From: Streptomyces phaeochromogenes
GTDB taxonomy: Bacteria > Actinomycetota > Actinomycetes > Streptomycetales > Streptomycetaceae
Assembly (NCBI RefSeq): GCF_001418655.1
Contig: NZ_LIQZ01000136.1
Coordinates: 483 to 64,482, forward strand
DNA length: 64,000 nucleotides
Direction of reading: 5' to 3'
Each line of letters starts with the position of its first letter. The stretch's first letter is position 1. Shown in pieces: positions 44,788 through 54,130 of this stretch. Below the pieces are notes generated by a model. It was not told the origin of the DNA, searched no databases, and saw only the letters and a list, made by a program, of their open reading frames with translations. A program made the translations under genes and the position numbers.

Positions 44788-45938
44788 CCGGGGTGCCCGG
44801 ACGTGCGGGGGTCGTCGTCATCGGCGGCGGGGTGATGGGCACGAGCATCGCCTACCACCTGGCGCGCGCCGGAGTGCCGGACGTGGTGCTCGTCGAGCGG
44901 GACGAACTCGCGTCCGGGTCCACCTCGCGGGCCGCGGGCGGAGTGCGCGCGCAGTTCTCCGACGAGCTCAACATCCAGCTGGGCGCGCGCAGCCTGGAGG
45001 CGTTCGCCCGCTTCGGCGAGGAGACGGGCCACGACATCGGACTGCACCGCGTCGGCTATCTCTTTCTGCTGTCGACACCGGAGGAGGTCGAGGCGTTCGA
45101 GGCCGGGGTGCGGCTGCAGAACGGACTCGGGGTGCCCAGCCGCATGCTGGACCCGGCCGAGGCGCGCCGCCTCTCGCCGCTGATCACCACCGACGGACTG
45201 CTGGCCGCCGCCTTCTCCCCGGACGACGGCCACTGCACACCCGAGGCCGTGGTGCACGGATACGCGGCAGCCGCCCGCCGCCACGGAGTCGAGGTCGTAC
45301 GCCACTGCGAGGTCACCGGCATCGAGACGCGCGGCGACGACATCACGGCCGTCGTCACGGCCCTGGGCCGGATCGACACGTCGGCCGTCGTCTGCGCGGC
45401 GGGCGCCTGGTCGCGGGCCGTCGGCGCGATGGCCGGCGTGGACCTCCCGGTGGAGCCGCTGCGCCGCCAGATCGCCGTCACCGAACCGGTCCCGGACCTC
45501 CCGCCCGACCTCCCCATGACCATCGACTTCACCAGCAGCCTGTACTTCCACACCGAGGGCCCGGGCCTCCTCGTCGGCATGTCCGACCCGGACGAGACCA
45601 CCGGCTTCGCCACCGAGACCCACGACCGCTGGATCCCCCGCCTCTGCGAGGCCATGGAACACCGCTCACCCGCCCTGCTCGACCTGCGCAGGACGGGCGG
45701 CTGGGCGGGCCTGTACGAGATCACCCCCGACCACAACGCGCTGATCGGCGAGGCGAGTTCGGTCTCCCGCTTCCTGTACGCGACCGGGTTCTCCGGGCAC
45801 GGCTTCCTCCAGGGGCCCGCCGTGGGCGAGGTCGTCCGCGATCTCTTCCTGGGGCATGATCCCTTCGTCGACATCACCCCGCTGCGTGCCGAACGGTTCG
45901 CCGCCGATGCCCTGAGACCGGAGGTCAACTGCGTATGA
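44784..45938 (+). CDS. FAD-dependent amine/imino-acid oxidoreductase (DAO family)
   Basis: A 384-residue DAO-superfamily flavoprotein. The ADP-binding motif VVIGGGVMGTSIAYHLARAG is at residues 10-29, and the C-terminal FAD segment includes YEITPDHNALIGE and TGFSGHGFLQGPAVGE. The substrate site is like sarcosine, glycine and pipecolate oxidases. Start and stop both overlap neighbours (ATGA). In this operon, pipecolate or saccharopine-related imino acids are the likely substrates. It is inferred, not shown, that it makes or breaks the P6C imine. Confidence 0.88.
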   Translation: MTGVPGRAGVVVIGGGVMGTSIAYHLARAGVPDVVLVERDELASGSTSRAAGGVRAQFSDELNIQLGARSLEAFARFGEETGHDIGLHRVGYLFLLSTPEEVEAFEAGVRLQNGLGVPSRMLDPAEARRLSPLITTDGLLAAAFSPDDGHCTPEAVVHGYAAAARRHGVEVVRHCEVTGIETRGDDITAVVTALGRIDTSAVVCAAGAWSRAVGAMAGVDLPVEPLRRQIAVTEPVPDLPPDLPMTIDFTSSLYFHTEGPGLLVGMSDPDETTGFATETHDRWIPRLCEAMEHRSPALLDLRRTGGWAGLYEITPDHNALIGEASSVSRFLYATGFSGHGFLQGPAVGEVVRDLFLGHDPFVDITPLRAERFAADALRPEVNCV

Positions 45939-46996
45939 CCGAGCTCCACTTGTGGCTGCGCCACGAGACCCGCACGACCGAGCGACGCACCCCGATCGTG
46001 CCGTCCGACGCCCGGCGGCTCGTCCGGGACGGCGTGACGCTCACCGTCGAGGAGTCCCCGCAGCGCGTCTTCTCGACCGGGGCGTACGAGGAGGCGGGCT
46101 GCCGAGTCGTCGAGGCGGGCTCCTGGACCGACGCCCCGGCGGACGCTGTGATCGTAGGCCTCAAGGAACTCCCGGACGGGCCACCCGAGTTGACACACCG
46201 TCACATCTTCTTCGGGCACGCGTACAAGGCGCAGCCCGGGGCGGAGGCGTTGCTGCGCCGGTTCGCCGCCGGGGGAGGGGCGCTGTTCGACCTGGAGTAC
46301 CTGGTGGACGACAACGGCCGCAGGCTCGCCGCCTTCGGCTACTGGGCGGGCTATGTGGGCGCGGCCCTCGCGGTACTGCATCACCGGGGCAGGCTGAGCG
46401 CCCCACTGCGGCCGACGTCCAAGGAGGAACTGGACGCCGAGCTCCAACCGGCCCCCGGCGACGCCGAGTTCGCCTCGCTGGTGATCGGCGCGCTCGGCCG
46501 CTCCGGACGCGGTGCGCGGGTCGCGCTCGCCGAGGCGGGGCTCGACCCCACCTGCTGGGACCTCGCCGAGACCCGCGACCTGGACCGACAGGCCCTGCTG
46601 GAGCACGAGTTGATGGTCAACACCGTCCTCACCACCGGGCCGAGCACCCCCTTCCTCACGGACAAGGACCTGGACGAGCCGGGCCGCCGACTGCGCACGG
46701 TCTGCGACGTGACCTGCGACGTCGGCTCCCCCTACAACGTTCTGCCGGTCTACGACACCGTCACCGACTGGACCGACCCCGTGCGGCGCCTGCACGAGGA
46801 GCCCGCGCTCGACCTCATCGCCATCGACAACCTGCCGTCCCTGCTGCCCAAGGAGGCGAGCACGGACTTCTCGGCGGCACTGACGCCACAGCTCCTGGAG
46901 TTCGGGGTGGCCGGGGCGTGGGGCCGCGACCTGGACCGGTACCACGAGGCTTGCCGTGAACTAGGCCTGACACAAGGGGAGTTCCGTGATGCCTGA
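45935..46996 (+). CDS. Saccharopine dehydrogenase, NAD+ L-lysine-forming type (LYS1-like)
   Basis: A 353-residue protein of the alanine-dehydrogenase/PNT group, with the LYS1 pattern LRHETRTTERRTPIVP at the N-terminus. The active-site lysine/histidine pair is seen in GLKELPDG and HIFFGHAYKAQ. Lys/Glu residues around FDLEYLVDDNGRRL and the late DVTCDVGSPYN region match the family. In fungi this enzyme joins or splits lysine and 2-oxoglutarate via saccharopine. Start and stop overlap the flanking genes, so it is one of four coupled genes. Confidence 0.9.
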   Translation: MTELHLWLRHETRTTERRTPIVPSDARRLVRDGVTLTVEESPQRVFSTGAYEEAGCRVVEAGSWTDAPADAVIVGLKELPDGPPELTHRHIFFGHAYKAQPGAEALLRRFAAGGGALFDLEYLVDDNGRRLAAFGYWAGYVGAALAVLHHRGRLSAPLRPTSKEELDAELQPAPGDAEFASLVIGALGRSGRGARVALAEAGLDPTCWDLAETRDLDRQALLEHELMVNTVLTTGPSTPFLTDKDLDEPGRRLRTVCDVTCDVGSPYNVLPVYDTVTDWTDPVRRLHEEPALDLIAIDNLPSLLPKEASTDFSAALTPQLLEFGVAGAWGRDLDRYHEACRELGLTQGEFRDA

Positions 46997-48167
46997 GACC
47001 ACCGACCGGCCTGCCGGCGTCCCCGCCTCCGGCACCGTCCACTGGATCGGCGCGGGCCTGTCCACCGGCAGCGGACTCGCCGCGCTGTGCGACGCGGCCG
47101 ACCGCGTACGCCTGTGGCACCGCACCGAGGAGCGGGCCGCCCGAAGCCTGGAGGCCCGCGGCCTCACCGGCCGCGCCGAGCCCCGCGCGTACACGCTCCC
47201 GGCCCTCACCGCCGAACTGGCGCCCGGCGACGTGGTGGTGTCCATGCTCCCGGCGCCCGAACACGCGGGCCTGCTGGCCGCCTGTGTGAGCCGCGGGGCC
47301 CACTTCGCCTGCTCCAGCTATGTGTCGGAGGCGGTCCTGGACCAGGTCCCCGCCGCCACGGCCGCCGGGGTCGTCGTCCTCACCGAGTCCGGCCTCGACC
47401 CGGGCATCGACCACCTCTTCGCGCACAGCCTCATCGCCAGGGCCCGCGAGGAGATCGGCGCCGACACGACCGCCGAGGTCAGCCTCACTTCCTACTGCGG
47501 AGGCATCCCGGCCGTCCCCAACGACTTCAAGTACCGGTTCAGCTGGGCCCCGGCGGGTGTCCTCAACGCCCTGCGCTCGCCCGCCCGTTACATCGAGGCA
47601 GGCGCCGAGACCACGGCCCCGCGTCCCTGGGAGGTCACACGCCCCCACGTGGTGGACGGCGAACCGTTCGAGGTCTACCCCAACCGCGACAGCCTCCCCT
47701 TCGTCGACCAGTACGGACTGCCCGCGGCCTGGAAGCCCCAGACCTTCGTCCGCGGCACCCTCCGCCTCGACGGCTGGCTCGACGCCTGGCAGCCGGTCTT
47801 CGAGGAACTCCGCCAGGGCGACGACCAGCGAATCGCCGCCCTCGCCCAGGAGTTGGCCGCCCGCTACCCGACCACCGACGCCGACCGCGACCGCGTCGTC
47901 CTCGCCGTGTCCCTGGACGTACACGCAGGCCCGGACCGCACATGGTCGGGCCGCTACCTGCTCGATCTGGAGGGAGACACGGAGGAGAGCGCGATGGCAC
48001 GGTGCGTGTCGCGGACGCTGGCGCTGGGGGTACGGCGGATCCTCGGCGACGGCCTGCCACCCGGCCTCAACCGTGCGGCGGAGACGGCCGAGCGGTCCGA
48101 GGACTGGCTCGCCGAACTCGCCCGGGACGGCGTCGACTTCACGCTGCGGACGGACGAGCCCTCCTGA
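46986..48167 (+). CDS. Saccharopine dehydrogenase, L-glutamate-forming type (LYS9-like)
   Basis: A 393-residue enzyme with an N-terminal Rossmann domain (VHWIGAGLSTGSG) and the LYS9-type catalytic region. SYCGGIPAVPNDFKYRFSW is a close match to the yeast LYS9 pattern (SYCGGLPAP...YKFSW). TESGLDPGIDHLFAH is also diagnostic. It converts saccharopine to 2-aminoadipate semialdehyde plus glutamate, or the reverse. The start is GTG at 46986 (GGGGAG upstream) or ATG at 46989; it overlaps the LYS1-like stop by 11 bp. Saccharopine pathways are uncommon in Streptomyces, which usually make lysine via diaminopimelate. Confidence 0.9.
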   Translation: MMPETTDRPAGVPASGTVHWIGAGLSTGSGLAALCDAADRVRLWHRTEERAARSLEARGLTGRAEPRAYTLPALTAELAPGDVVVSMLPAPEHAGLLAACVSRGAHFACSSYVSEAVLDQVPAATAAGVVVLTESGLDPGIDHLFAHSLIARAREEIGADTTAEVSLTSYCGGIPAVPNDFKYRFSWAPAGVLNALRSPARYIEAGAETTAPRPWEVTRPHVVDGEPFEVYPNRDSLPFVDQYGLPAAWKPQTFVRGTLRLDGWLDAWQPVFEELRQGDDQRIAALAQELAARYPTTDADRDRVVLAVSLDVHAGPDRTWSGRYLLDLEGDTEESAMARCVSRTLALGVRRILGDGLPPGLNRAAETAERSEDWLAELARDGVDFTLRTDEPS

Positions 48168-48243
48168 TGTCCGGGCGACCACTCCTGACAACGGCCTGCC
48201 GCTACGGTTGATCCTTCAGGGCGTCGGGAACGGGGGGTGCGGG

Positions 48244-50367
48244 ATGCTGGAGCCCATGTCGGTGGCCGCCGTGGCGGGTGTGCTCGGGGCCGTCGGCTCC
48301 GGGATGGCCAACGAGGCCGGGAAGTGGGCCTGGGAGTCGGCCGGCGGGCTCGTGCGGAGGATCGCCGGGCGTGAGGTGGCCGCGCCCGCGAACTCGGCCG
48401 AGGTCGAGGCCGTGGCACGGGTCGTGCACGAGGGAGTGCTCGGCGATCCCCGACTCGCCCGCGCCTGGGCCGAGTTCGCGGTCGGAGTGCGACCGCCCGG
48501 CGGCACGGTCGGGCGGCCCACGCTGCCCCCGTCCATACGGTCCTTCACCGACCGGCGGGACGCGCTGAAGCGGCTCGACGAGGAGGCCCGGCGCAAGGCC
48601 GACGGCCGGCCCCGGCTCGCCCTGCTGTACGGACCGGAGGGCATGGGCGTCACCACACTCGCCACCCACTGGGGCGTACGGGCGGCCGACCGGTTCCCGG
48701 ACGGCCAGATCCACGTGGACCTGCGCGGCGGCGGCACGGGCACGCCCCTCGACGCGGCACGGGTGATCGCCGAGGTCCTGCGGCAACTGGGCCTGCCGGA
48801 CGAGGAGTTGCCGCCCGCCTTCACCGAGCGACAGGAGCTCTTCCGCCGGTACGCGGCCGACCGGCGACTGCTGGTCATCCTCGACCACGCGCGGTCCGCC
48901 GCCCAGGTCGAGCCGGTGATCGGCTCGGCGCCCGAGGTCTTCACGATCGTCGGTGCCCGGCATTGTCTGACCGGTCTCGACGCCCTGTCGATCCCGGTGG
49001 GACCGCTCACCGAGCGGGACTCGGAGCGGCTGCTGGCCGCCCTCGTGGACAAGCCCGCCCTCGCAGCCGCCCGCGCCACGGTGCCCTCCCTGCTGGCCCG
49101 GTGCGCCGGTTCGCCGTACGCCATCAAGGCCGCGGTGCCCCGTCTCTCCGCACCCGCGCCGGAGGCCCCTGCCGTGTCCCCCGAGACCGATCCCGTACGC
49201 GCCGCCGCCGAGGACTCGTACCGGCTGCTGGCGCCCGGCGCGGCGCGGCTCTACCGGCTGGCCGCGCTGTGCGATCTGCCCGCGCTCGACGCGACGGGAG
49301 CCGCACGGGCCGCCGGTCTCCAACAGGCCGAGGCGGACGGGTGGTGGGCGGAACTCGCCGAAGCGATGCTGCTGGAACGGGTGGGCGACGGACGCTACCG
49401 CTACCGGGAGGGCGTACGTGCCCACGCCGAGGCCGCCGCGGCGCGCGAGGACGGGATCGTCGCCTGCTCGGCGGCGATGAACCGGACCATTGAGGGCTAC
49501 CTGCTGTCGGCCGTGAGCGCGGCGCGGGCGGTGCTGCCGGAGAGCTGGCGGATTCCGGAGCTGCCCGCCGGGGCGGCTGCCGTGCCGTACGCCGACCGGG
49601 GTGCGGCACTCGACTCGCTGGCCGCCGAGGCGGGCAATCTGGTGCGCGTGCTGGGCCTCGCCGACGAGTTCGGGGACGCGGACACCGTCGTACGGCTCGG
49701 CCGGGCACTCTGGCCGCTCCAGCTCAAGGCGGGACACCACGACGTCCTGCTGCCCGCGCTGCGCATCGCCGTACGGGCGGCCGACGAGCGGTTCCCCGGT
49801 ACGCGCGAGGCAGGGGCGCTGCATGCCCAACTCGCCCACACCCTCACCGAGTTGCGTTTCTGGGACGAGGCGGAGCGCGAGGCCGTCGCCGCCGCACGGG
49901 ACGAGCGGGCCGCCGGGCATCCGCGCGGGCACGCCTCCGCCGTCGAGTTCCTGGGACTGCTGCGGCTGAGGCAGTGGCGGTTCCAGGAGGCGTACGACTG
50001 CTTCGAGGAGTCGTACGGGATCTACGGAGAGATCGGCCCCGAGGACGAGGGTGCCGGTGATCTGCCGCGTGCCCTGGCCCTGTTGGAGCGGCATCGGGGG
50101 CGGGCGCTGCGCGGGCTCCAGCGGCGGGCCGAGGCGCGGGAAAGGCTGGAACGGGCGCTGGCGTTCTTCCGGGAGAGCGGCGAGGCCTACAACAGGGCGC
50201 GCACCCTCACCGACCTCGCCGAAACCCGCCTGGACGGCGAGGAGTTCGCACAGGCGCTGCCCCTCGTCGACGAGGCGATCGCCGCGCTCACCCCGGAGAA
50301 GGCCGAGTATCACCTCGCGTATCTGCGGGTGTTGCGGGAGCGGTGCGTCGCCGTCAGGCCGGAGTGA
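48244..50367 (+). CDS. STAND/NB-ARC-type ATPase-like protein with C-terminal TPR region
   Basis: A 707-residue protein. An N-terminal helical region (about 1-95) is followed by an NB-ARC-like domain from about 120. The P-loop reads GPEGMGVTTLA (130-140): the position of the usual catalytic Lys (GKTT) is Val136. A Walker-B-like LLVILDHA is present. The C-terminal 230 residues are TPR-like helices (LAHTLTELRFWDEAEREA and similar). STAND proteins act as switch ATPases in regulation or defence; the altered P-loop suggests a nucleotide-binding-dead or altered member. It ends 1 bp from a convergent gene. No effector domain is recognised. Confidence 0.8.
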   Translation: MLEPMSVAAVAGVLGAVGSGMANEAGKWAWESAGGLVRRIAGREVAAPANSAEVEAVARVVHEGVLGDPRLARAWAEFAVGVRPPGGTVGRPTLPPSIRSFTDRRDALKRLDEEARRKADGRPRLALLYGPEGMGVTTLATHWGVRAADRFPDGQIHVDLRGGGTGTPLDAARVIAEVLRQLGLPDEELPPAFTERQELFRRYAADRRLLVILDHARSAAQVEPVIGSAPEVFTIVGARHCLTGLDALSIPVGPLTERDSERLLAALVDKPALAAARATVPSLLARCAGSPYAIKAAVPRLSAPAPEAPAVSPETDPVRAAAEDSYRLLAPGAARLYRLAALCDLPALDATGAARAAGLQQAEADGWWAELAEAMLLERVGDGRYRYREGVRAHAEAAAAREDGIVACSAAMNRTIEGYLLSAVSAARAVLPESWRIPELPAGAAAVPYADRGAALDSLAAEAGNLVRVLGLADEFGDADTVVRLGRALWPLQLKAGHHDVLLPALRIAVRAADERFPGTREAGALHAQLAHTLTELRFWDEAEREAVAAARDERAAGHPRGHASAVEFLGLLRLRQWRFQEAYDCFEESYGIYGEIGPEDEGAGDLPRALALLERHRGRALRGLQRRAEARERLERALAFFRESGEAYNRARTLTDLAETRLDGEEFAQALPLVDEAIAALTPEKAEYHLAYLRVLRERCVAVRPE

Positions 50368-50368
50368 C

Positions 50369-52116
50369 TCATGCAGAAGTGACCCGTACGGACGTGACCT
50401 GTACGGAGTGAACGGCCGCGCCGGTCCGGACGGTCAGGCCCTCCGGTATCAGCTCCTCCACCGACTTGCCCGCCGCGAGCCAGGCGTGCAGAGCGGAGGC
50501 GTACACGGCGGGGTCGGCGGTTGGCTCCGCCGACTCAGCCGAGTCGGCGGTGAGGCGCAGGAGTTGACCGTCACGGGTGCGTACCGTGCAGGCGTCGGGG
50601 GAAGTCAGGTACGCCACCAGAGCGCTGTGCGGGTAACGAAGGAGGGTCTCGGCCGTCCACCGGTCCGGGGAGCCGAAGCGGGGATCGGCGGCCGAGCCCT
50701 CGCGGAACACCACGTCGGCGATGGTGAGTTGGGCCGGGTCCCGGGTGTCCTCGTGCACGGCCAGGTGGACCTCGCCGTCGCCGGGCGGTTCGGAGCGCGG
50801 GTCGGCGTACCGCTCCACCGCGACCTCGCCCGAACCCCGCAGCCAGGTCAGCACCCTCAACGGGGCGGTACGGGACGGAGGTTCGTACGGCGGCAGGGGG
50901 AGTGGTTCGAGGAGGGCGGGCTCGTCCGGCTCGGGCAGGCCCAGCTGTCCGTAGAAGAGGCGGCGCAGCCGGGCCGCCGACTCGCCGGGGTGCGAGGTGG
51001 TGAACTCCGCCGGGCCCGGGCGGGGTTGGTGCTCGGACAGCAGCGTGTCCAGTTGCGGGCGCAGGGGAGCCGTGGGGTCGAGCCGGGGCGCATCCCGCAC
51101 GAAGTCCGAGATCGGCGCGTCGGGGTCGAGTGCGGCCAGGGGCGCCGCGCCCAGGAGCACGGGCGTGCCGAGCGCGGCGGCGTAGTAGGTGACCGAGCCG
51201 TGGTCGCCGATCACCACGTCGGCGGCGAGCAGCGCCTGCCGCCAGCCGTCGAGGGGGGCGACCAGGGTGAGGCCGGCCCGGCGTGCGCGGTCCAGCCAGA
51301 TTCGGATCTGGCCGGGGCCGTGCCCGTACCAGAGGTTGGGGTGGAGGACGGCCGCGACGCGGTACTCGTCGGCGGGGAGTTCCGAGGTCAGCCGGGGGAG
51401 GAGCGCGGGCAGGAGGTCGTCACCGCCGTCGCCGAACAACGACTCCGTGTGCCAGGTGGAGTTGAGGAGCACCAGTCGCTGGCCGGGGTGTGTGCCGAGG
51501 GTCCGACGGTAGCGCTCGCGATGCCCGCGCGCCGCCAGGACGCGGTCGAAGCAGGGGTCTCCGGCGAGCACCGCCGTGGGCACCGCCTCGGGACAGGCCG
51601 CCCGCAGCCGCTCCAACTGCTCGGGGTGGGACAGCACCAGCGCATCCACGAAAGGCGCCCCGTCCTCGCCGAGCAACCACTCCCGGGACAGCCCGAACAC
51701 GGGCGCACTGGCGGCTCCCGGCTCCCGGCTCCCGGTGTCGCGAGCTTCTTAGTGTAGCCAACCCCATGGGACAATATGGTCAATTGGCATGAAAGTGCGG
51801 CCAGTTGGCCGCCGAAGCTTGCCGAGATCGCCAGCTGCACCGGCAGGCGGACCGCCTGTTCCCACGGCACCACCGGCACATCGACCTTCGCGAACAGCTC
51901 CGCGAGGCCCGCGCGGAACGCGGAGGATCCGGGAGTCGTCGCGAGGAGCTGTACCCGGAGGTCGTCGTGGAACAGCGGCAGGACGTCCAGGATGCGCGTC
52001 GCCGCGGTGACGTTGTGTACGACGAGCAGCACGGGACGGCTGTCGGCCCGGGTCGCCCAGCGAGCCGCGTCGTCCCCGACCGGCACCCGTATCCAGCCGT
52101 CCTGCCCCGCGTCCAT
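50369..52116 (-). pseudogene. GT-B-like transferase gene interrupted by a frameshift in a 7-bp tandem repeat
   Basis: Two open frames look like one gene. The N-terminal part runs from ATG at 52116 (GGGAGGG 6 nt upstream) to HGVGYTKKLATPGA. The C-terminal part continues VFGLSREWLLGED in another frame to the stop at 50369. The switch lies in three copies of GGCTCCC (51713-51733). By arithmetic, one more unit, or two fewer, restores a single frame. The C-terminal part has features of glycerophosphotransferase/GT-B folds (VVIGDHGSVTYYAAALGTPVLL). It may be phase-variable, a recent mutation, or a sequencing error. Reinitiation at a GTG at 51700 is possible. Confidence 0.72.
51713..51735 (-). repeat. 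7-bp tandem repeat at the frameshift site
   Basis: Three full GGCTCCC units (51713-51733) and a partial one. Each unit added or lost shifts the reading frame of the gene by one base. Confidence 0.9.
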
Positions 52117-52192
52117 CTGGCGCCCTCCCGAAGTCCCAGGCCCCTGGGCCGTGTGGTCGGGCAACGATAGTCAATGACCCGCCGGGCCCTCC

Positions 52193-53413
52193 TCAGCCGC
52201 CGAGCGCCTCGCTCACGAACCCCTTCAGGTCATGGAAGGACAGCATCCCCGCAGGCCGCAGCTGGGTCATGAGCTGGACGGTCAGATCGTTGCGCGGGTC
52301 GACCCAGAAGGTCGTACCGCCCGCCCCGCTCCAGCCGTAGGAGCCCTCGCTCTCCGGGGACTCCGTGCGGTCCGCGTCCACCACGACCGAGACGCCGAGG
52401 CCGAAGCCGAGGCCCGCGTTGCCCGGCTGGCCGTGGATGGGCTTGCTGCCGAAGGCGTGGAGGTCGGTGGGGAGGTGGCTGGCGGTCATGGTGTCCACGG
52501 TCTCGGGGGACAGCAGCCGGACGCCGTCGAGTTCGCCGCGCCGGCGGAGGAACTCCATGAAGCGGTGGTAGTCGCGGGCCGTTCCCACCAGTCCGCCGAC
52601 GCAGGAGAGCAGGCGCGGGCGCTCGTGCACCGGCGGGCCCGGGATCGGCGCGAACCCGCCGTCCTCGTTCTCCTGGTAGAGGACGGCCAGCCGGTTCGCC
52701 TGCTCGTCGGAGACCCAGAAGCCGGTGTCCGTCATCCCGAGGGGCGTGAAGACCCGTTCGGCGAGGAACTCGTCGAGCGGCCGGCCCGTCACCACCTCGA
52801 TGAGCCGCCCGACCACATTGGTCGCGATCGAGTAGTTCCACTCGGTCCCCGGCTCGAACTGCAGCGGCAGGCCCGCGTACACCTCGCAGGCCTCGGCGAG
52901 GTCCGCGTCCTTCGGGGCTGAGACCTCGACTCCGGCCGCCAGGTAGAGGGAGTCCACGGGGTGGGTGCGGTAGGCGCCGATGGTCAGGCCCGCGGTGTGG
53001 GTCAGGAGGTGCCGGACCAGGACGGGGCCCTCGGCCGGGCGGGTCCTGATGTCGTCGCCCGTGCCGCTCTCGTAGACCTGAGGGTCGGCGAAGGCCGGCA
53101 GGTGGCGGGAGACGGGGTCGTCCAGGTCGAGCAGGCCCTCCTCGTGGAGCATCAGCGCGGCGACGGACGCCACCGGCTTGGTCATCGAGTAGAGCCGCCA
53201 CACGGTGTCCGCCGTGACCGGGACGTTGGCCTCCCGGTCGCGCAGACCGTACGACGTGAGATGCGCTACACGGCCGTGACGAGCCACCGAAATGAGGTAC
53301 CCGGGCAGCAGGCCGTCGTCCACGCGACGGGCGTAGAACCGGTCGAGACGGTCCAGCGCCACCGGATCGAGACCGACCTCTACCGGATCCACTTCTTGCT
53401 GCAACTGATCCAT
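52193..53413 (-). CDS. Serine hydrolase, beta-lactamase class C / esterase family VIII
   Basis: A 406-residue serine hydrolase. The catalytic SxxK is seen as SMTK (about residues 77-80), followed by the WNYSIATNV tyrosine motif and an HGWSGAGGT-like third motif (GWSGAGGT). No signal peptide is obvious, so it is probably cytosolic. Relatives are esterases and D-aminopeptidase/penicillin-binding-like hydrolases rather than true lactamases. The start is ATG at 53413 with GGAGG 6 nt upstream; a longer frame upstream lacks a site. It is monocistronic. Confidence 0.92.
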   Translation of the reverse strand: MDQLQQEVDPVEVGLDPVALDRLDRFYARRVDDGLLPGYLISVARHGRVAHLTSYGLRDREANVPVTADTVWRLYSMTKPVASVAALMLHEEGLLDLDDPVSRHLPAFADPQVYESGTGDDIRTRPAEGPVLVRHLLTHTAGLTIGAYRTHPVDSLYLAAGVEVSAPKDADLAEACEVYAGLPLQFEPGTEWNYSIATNVVGRLIEVVTGRPLDEFLAERVFTPLGMTDTGFWVSDEQANRLAVLYQENEDGGFAPIPGPPVHERPRLLSCVGGLVGTARDYHRFMEFLRRRGELDGVRLLSPETVDTMTASHLPTDLHAFGSKPIHGQPGNAGLGFGLGVSVVVDADRTESPESEGSYGWSGAGGTTFWVDPRNDLTVQLMTQLRPAGMLSFHDLKGFVSEALGG

Positions 53414-53923
53414 GGTCTGCCTCCGGTTGACAGTCGGAAAGGGCGGAAACGGGTTGGAAGGGGACTGTGGCAAGAGGTCGACGATGGGGCGGGGAGATCG
53501 GAAAGCGCTACGAGAGTAGCCGTGAGGGGGGTGTCCTCCGAATGAAATTAATGGCCACGGCCGGACATGTAAGACGACCTGTGGTCCGGCGCGCCCAGGC
53601 GCCGCCGGACCCGGGGCACCTCACGGGCGCGCGAGGCGTTCGAAGGGTGAAGGTGTGCGCCAGTGCGCTGAACTGCGGCTCGACCCCGGATCCGTAACCC
53701 CGGGGCGTGCGTCCTAAGAGTCGAATGGCTGCCCCATGCACGCAGGATCGGCCCGGTCGGATCACGTCACGGACCGTACTGGTCCGATGACTACGCTGCG
53801 TGAGGCAACCATTCGCCTGTTCGATTCGTATATCTCCGTGGAAGCCCTGCAAACCTGTCAGGCGACGTGACGCCGGAGCGTCACGATCCGCTTCACCGGG
53901 TTCGCACCGAGCAAGGAGAACCG
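53414..53923. other. 510-bp divergent intergenic region before the graspetide locus
   Basis: No protein gene is supported. An inverted repeat CGGACC-N5-GGTCCG lies at 53770-53786, upstream of the graspetide precursor, and may be a regulatory site. A stretch with lower GC (GAATGAAATTAATGGCC near 53540) may hold the serine-hydrolase promoter. Open frames on both strands have weak coding character. Confidence 0.5.
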
Positions 53924-54115
53924 ATGCGACCGTTCGCGCTCAACTACGCCCGTCCGGCCCAGCAGTTGGAGGTCAGCGTTCCGTATGCCTATGACTCCAG
54001 ACTGCAGTTGAACGTGCTCCCGGACGGGCGGCTCGCCGCTCATGACTACGCCGTGTTGCGGGAGTTGGGGGCCACCACCTCCACGGCAGGCTCGAAGACC
54101 CACTTCGACGACTGA
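53924..54115 (+). CDS. tgmA: Putative ATP-grasp-modified RiPP precursor (graspetide)
   Basis: A 63-residue precursor with GGAG 5 nt before its ATG. The leader contains the family stretch PYAYDSRLQLNVLPDGR. The C-terminal core is TTSTAGSKTHFDD, with several Thr/Ser donors and terminal acidic acceptors, as in graspetides where an ATP-grasp enzyme links side chains by ester or amide bonds. An ATP-grasp gene follows 15 bp later. The TgmA/TgmB pair is known in Streptomyces; a third gene for an isoaspartate-type methyltransferase (as in fuscimiditide) is not present here. Confidence 0.85.
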   Translation: MRPFALNYARPAQQLEVSVPYAYDSRLQLNVLPDGRLAAHDYAVLRELGATTSTAGSKTHFDD

Positions 54116-54130
54116 AGCCGGACCCCAACG

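Noticed and set aside
53467..53697. A 76-codon plus-strand frame upstream of the graspetide locus
   Set aside because: It is arginine-rich, lacks a good ribosome site and starts within the promoter region of the serine-hydrolase gene.
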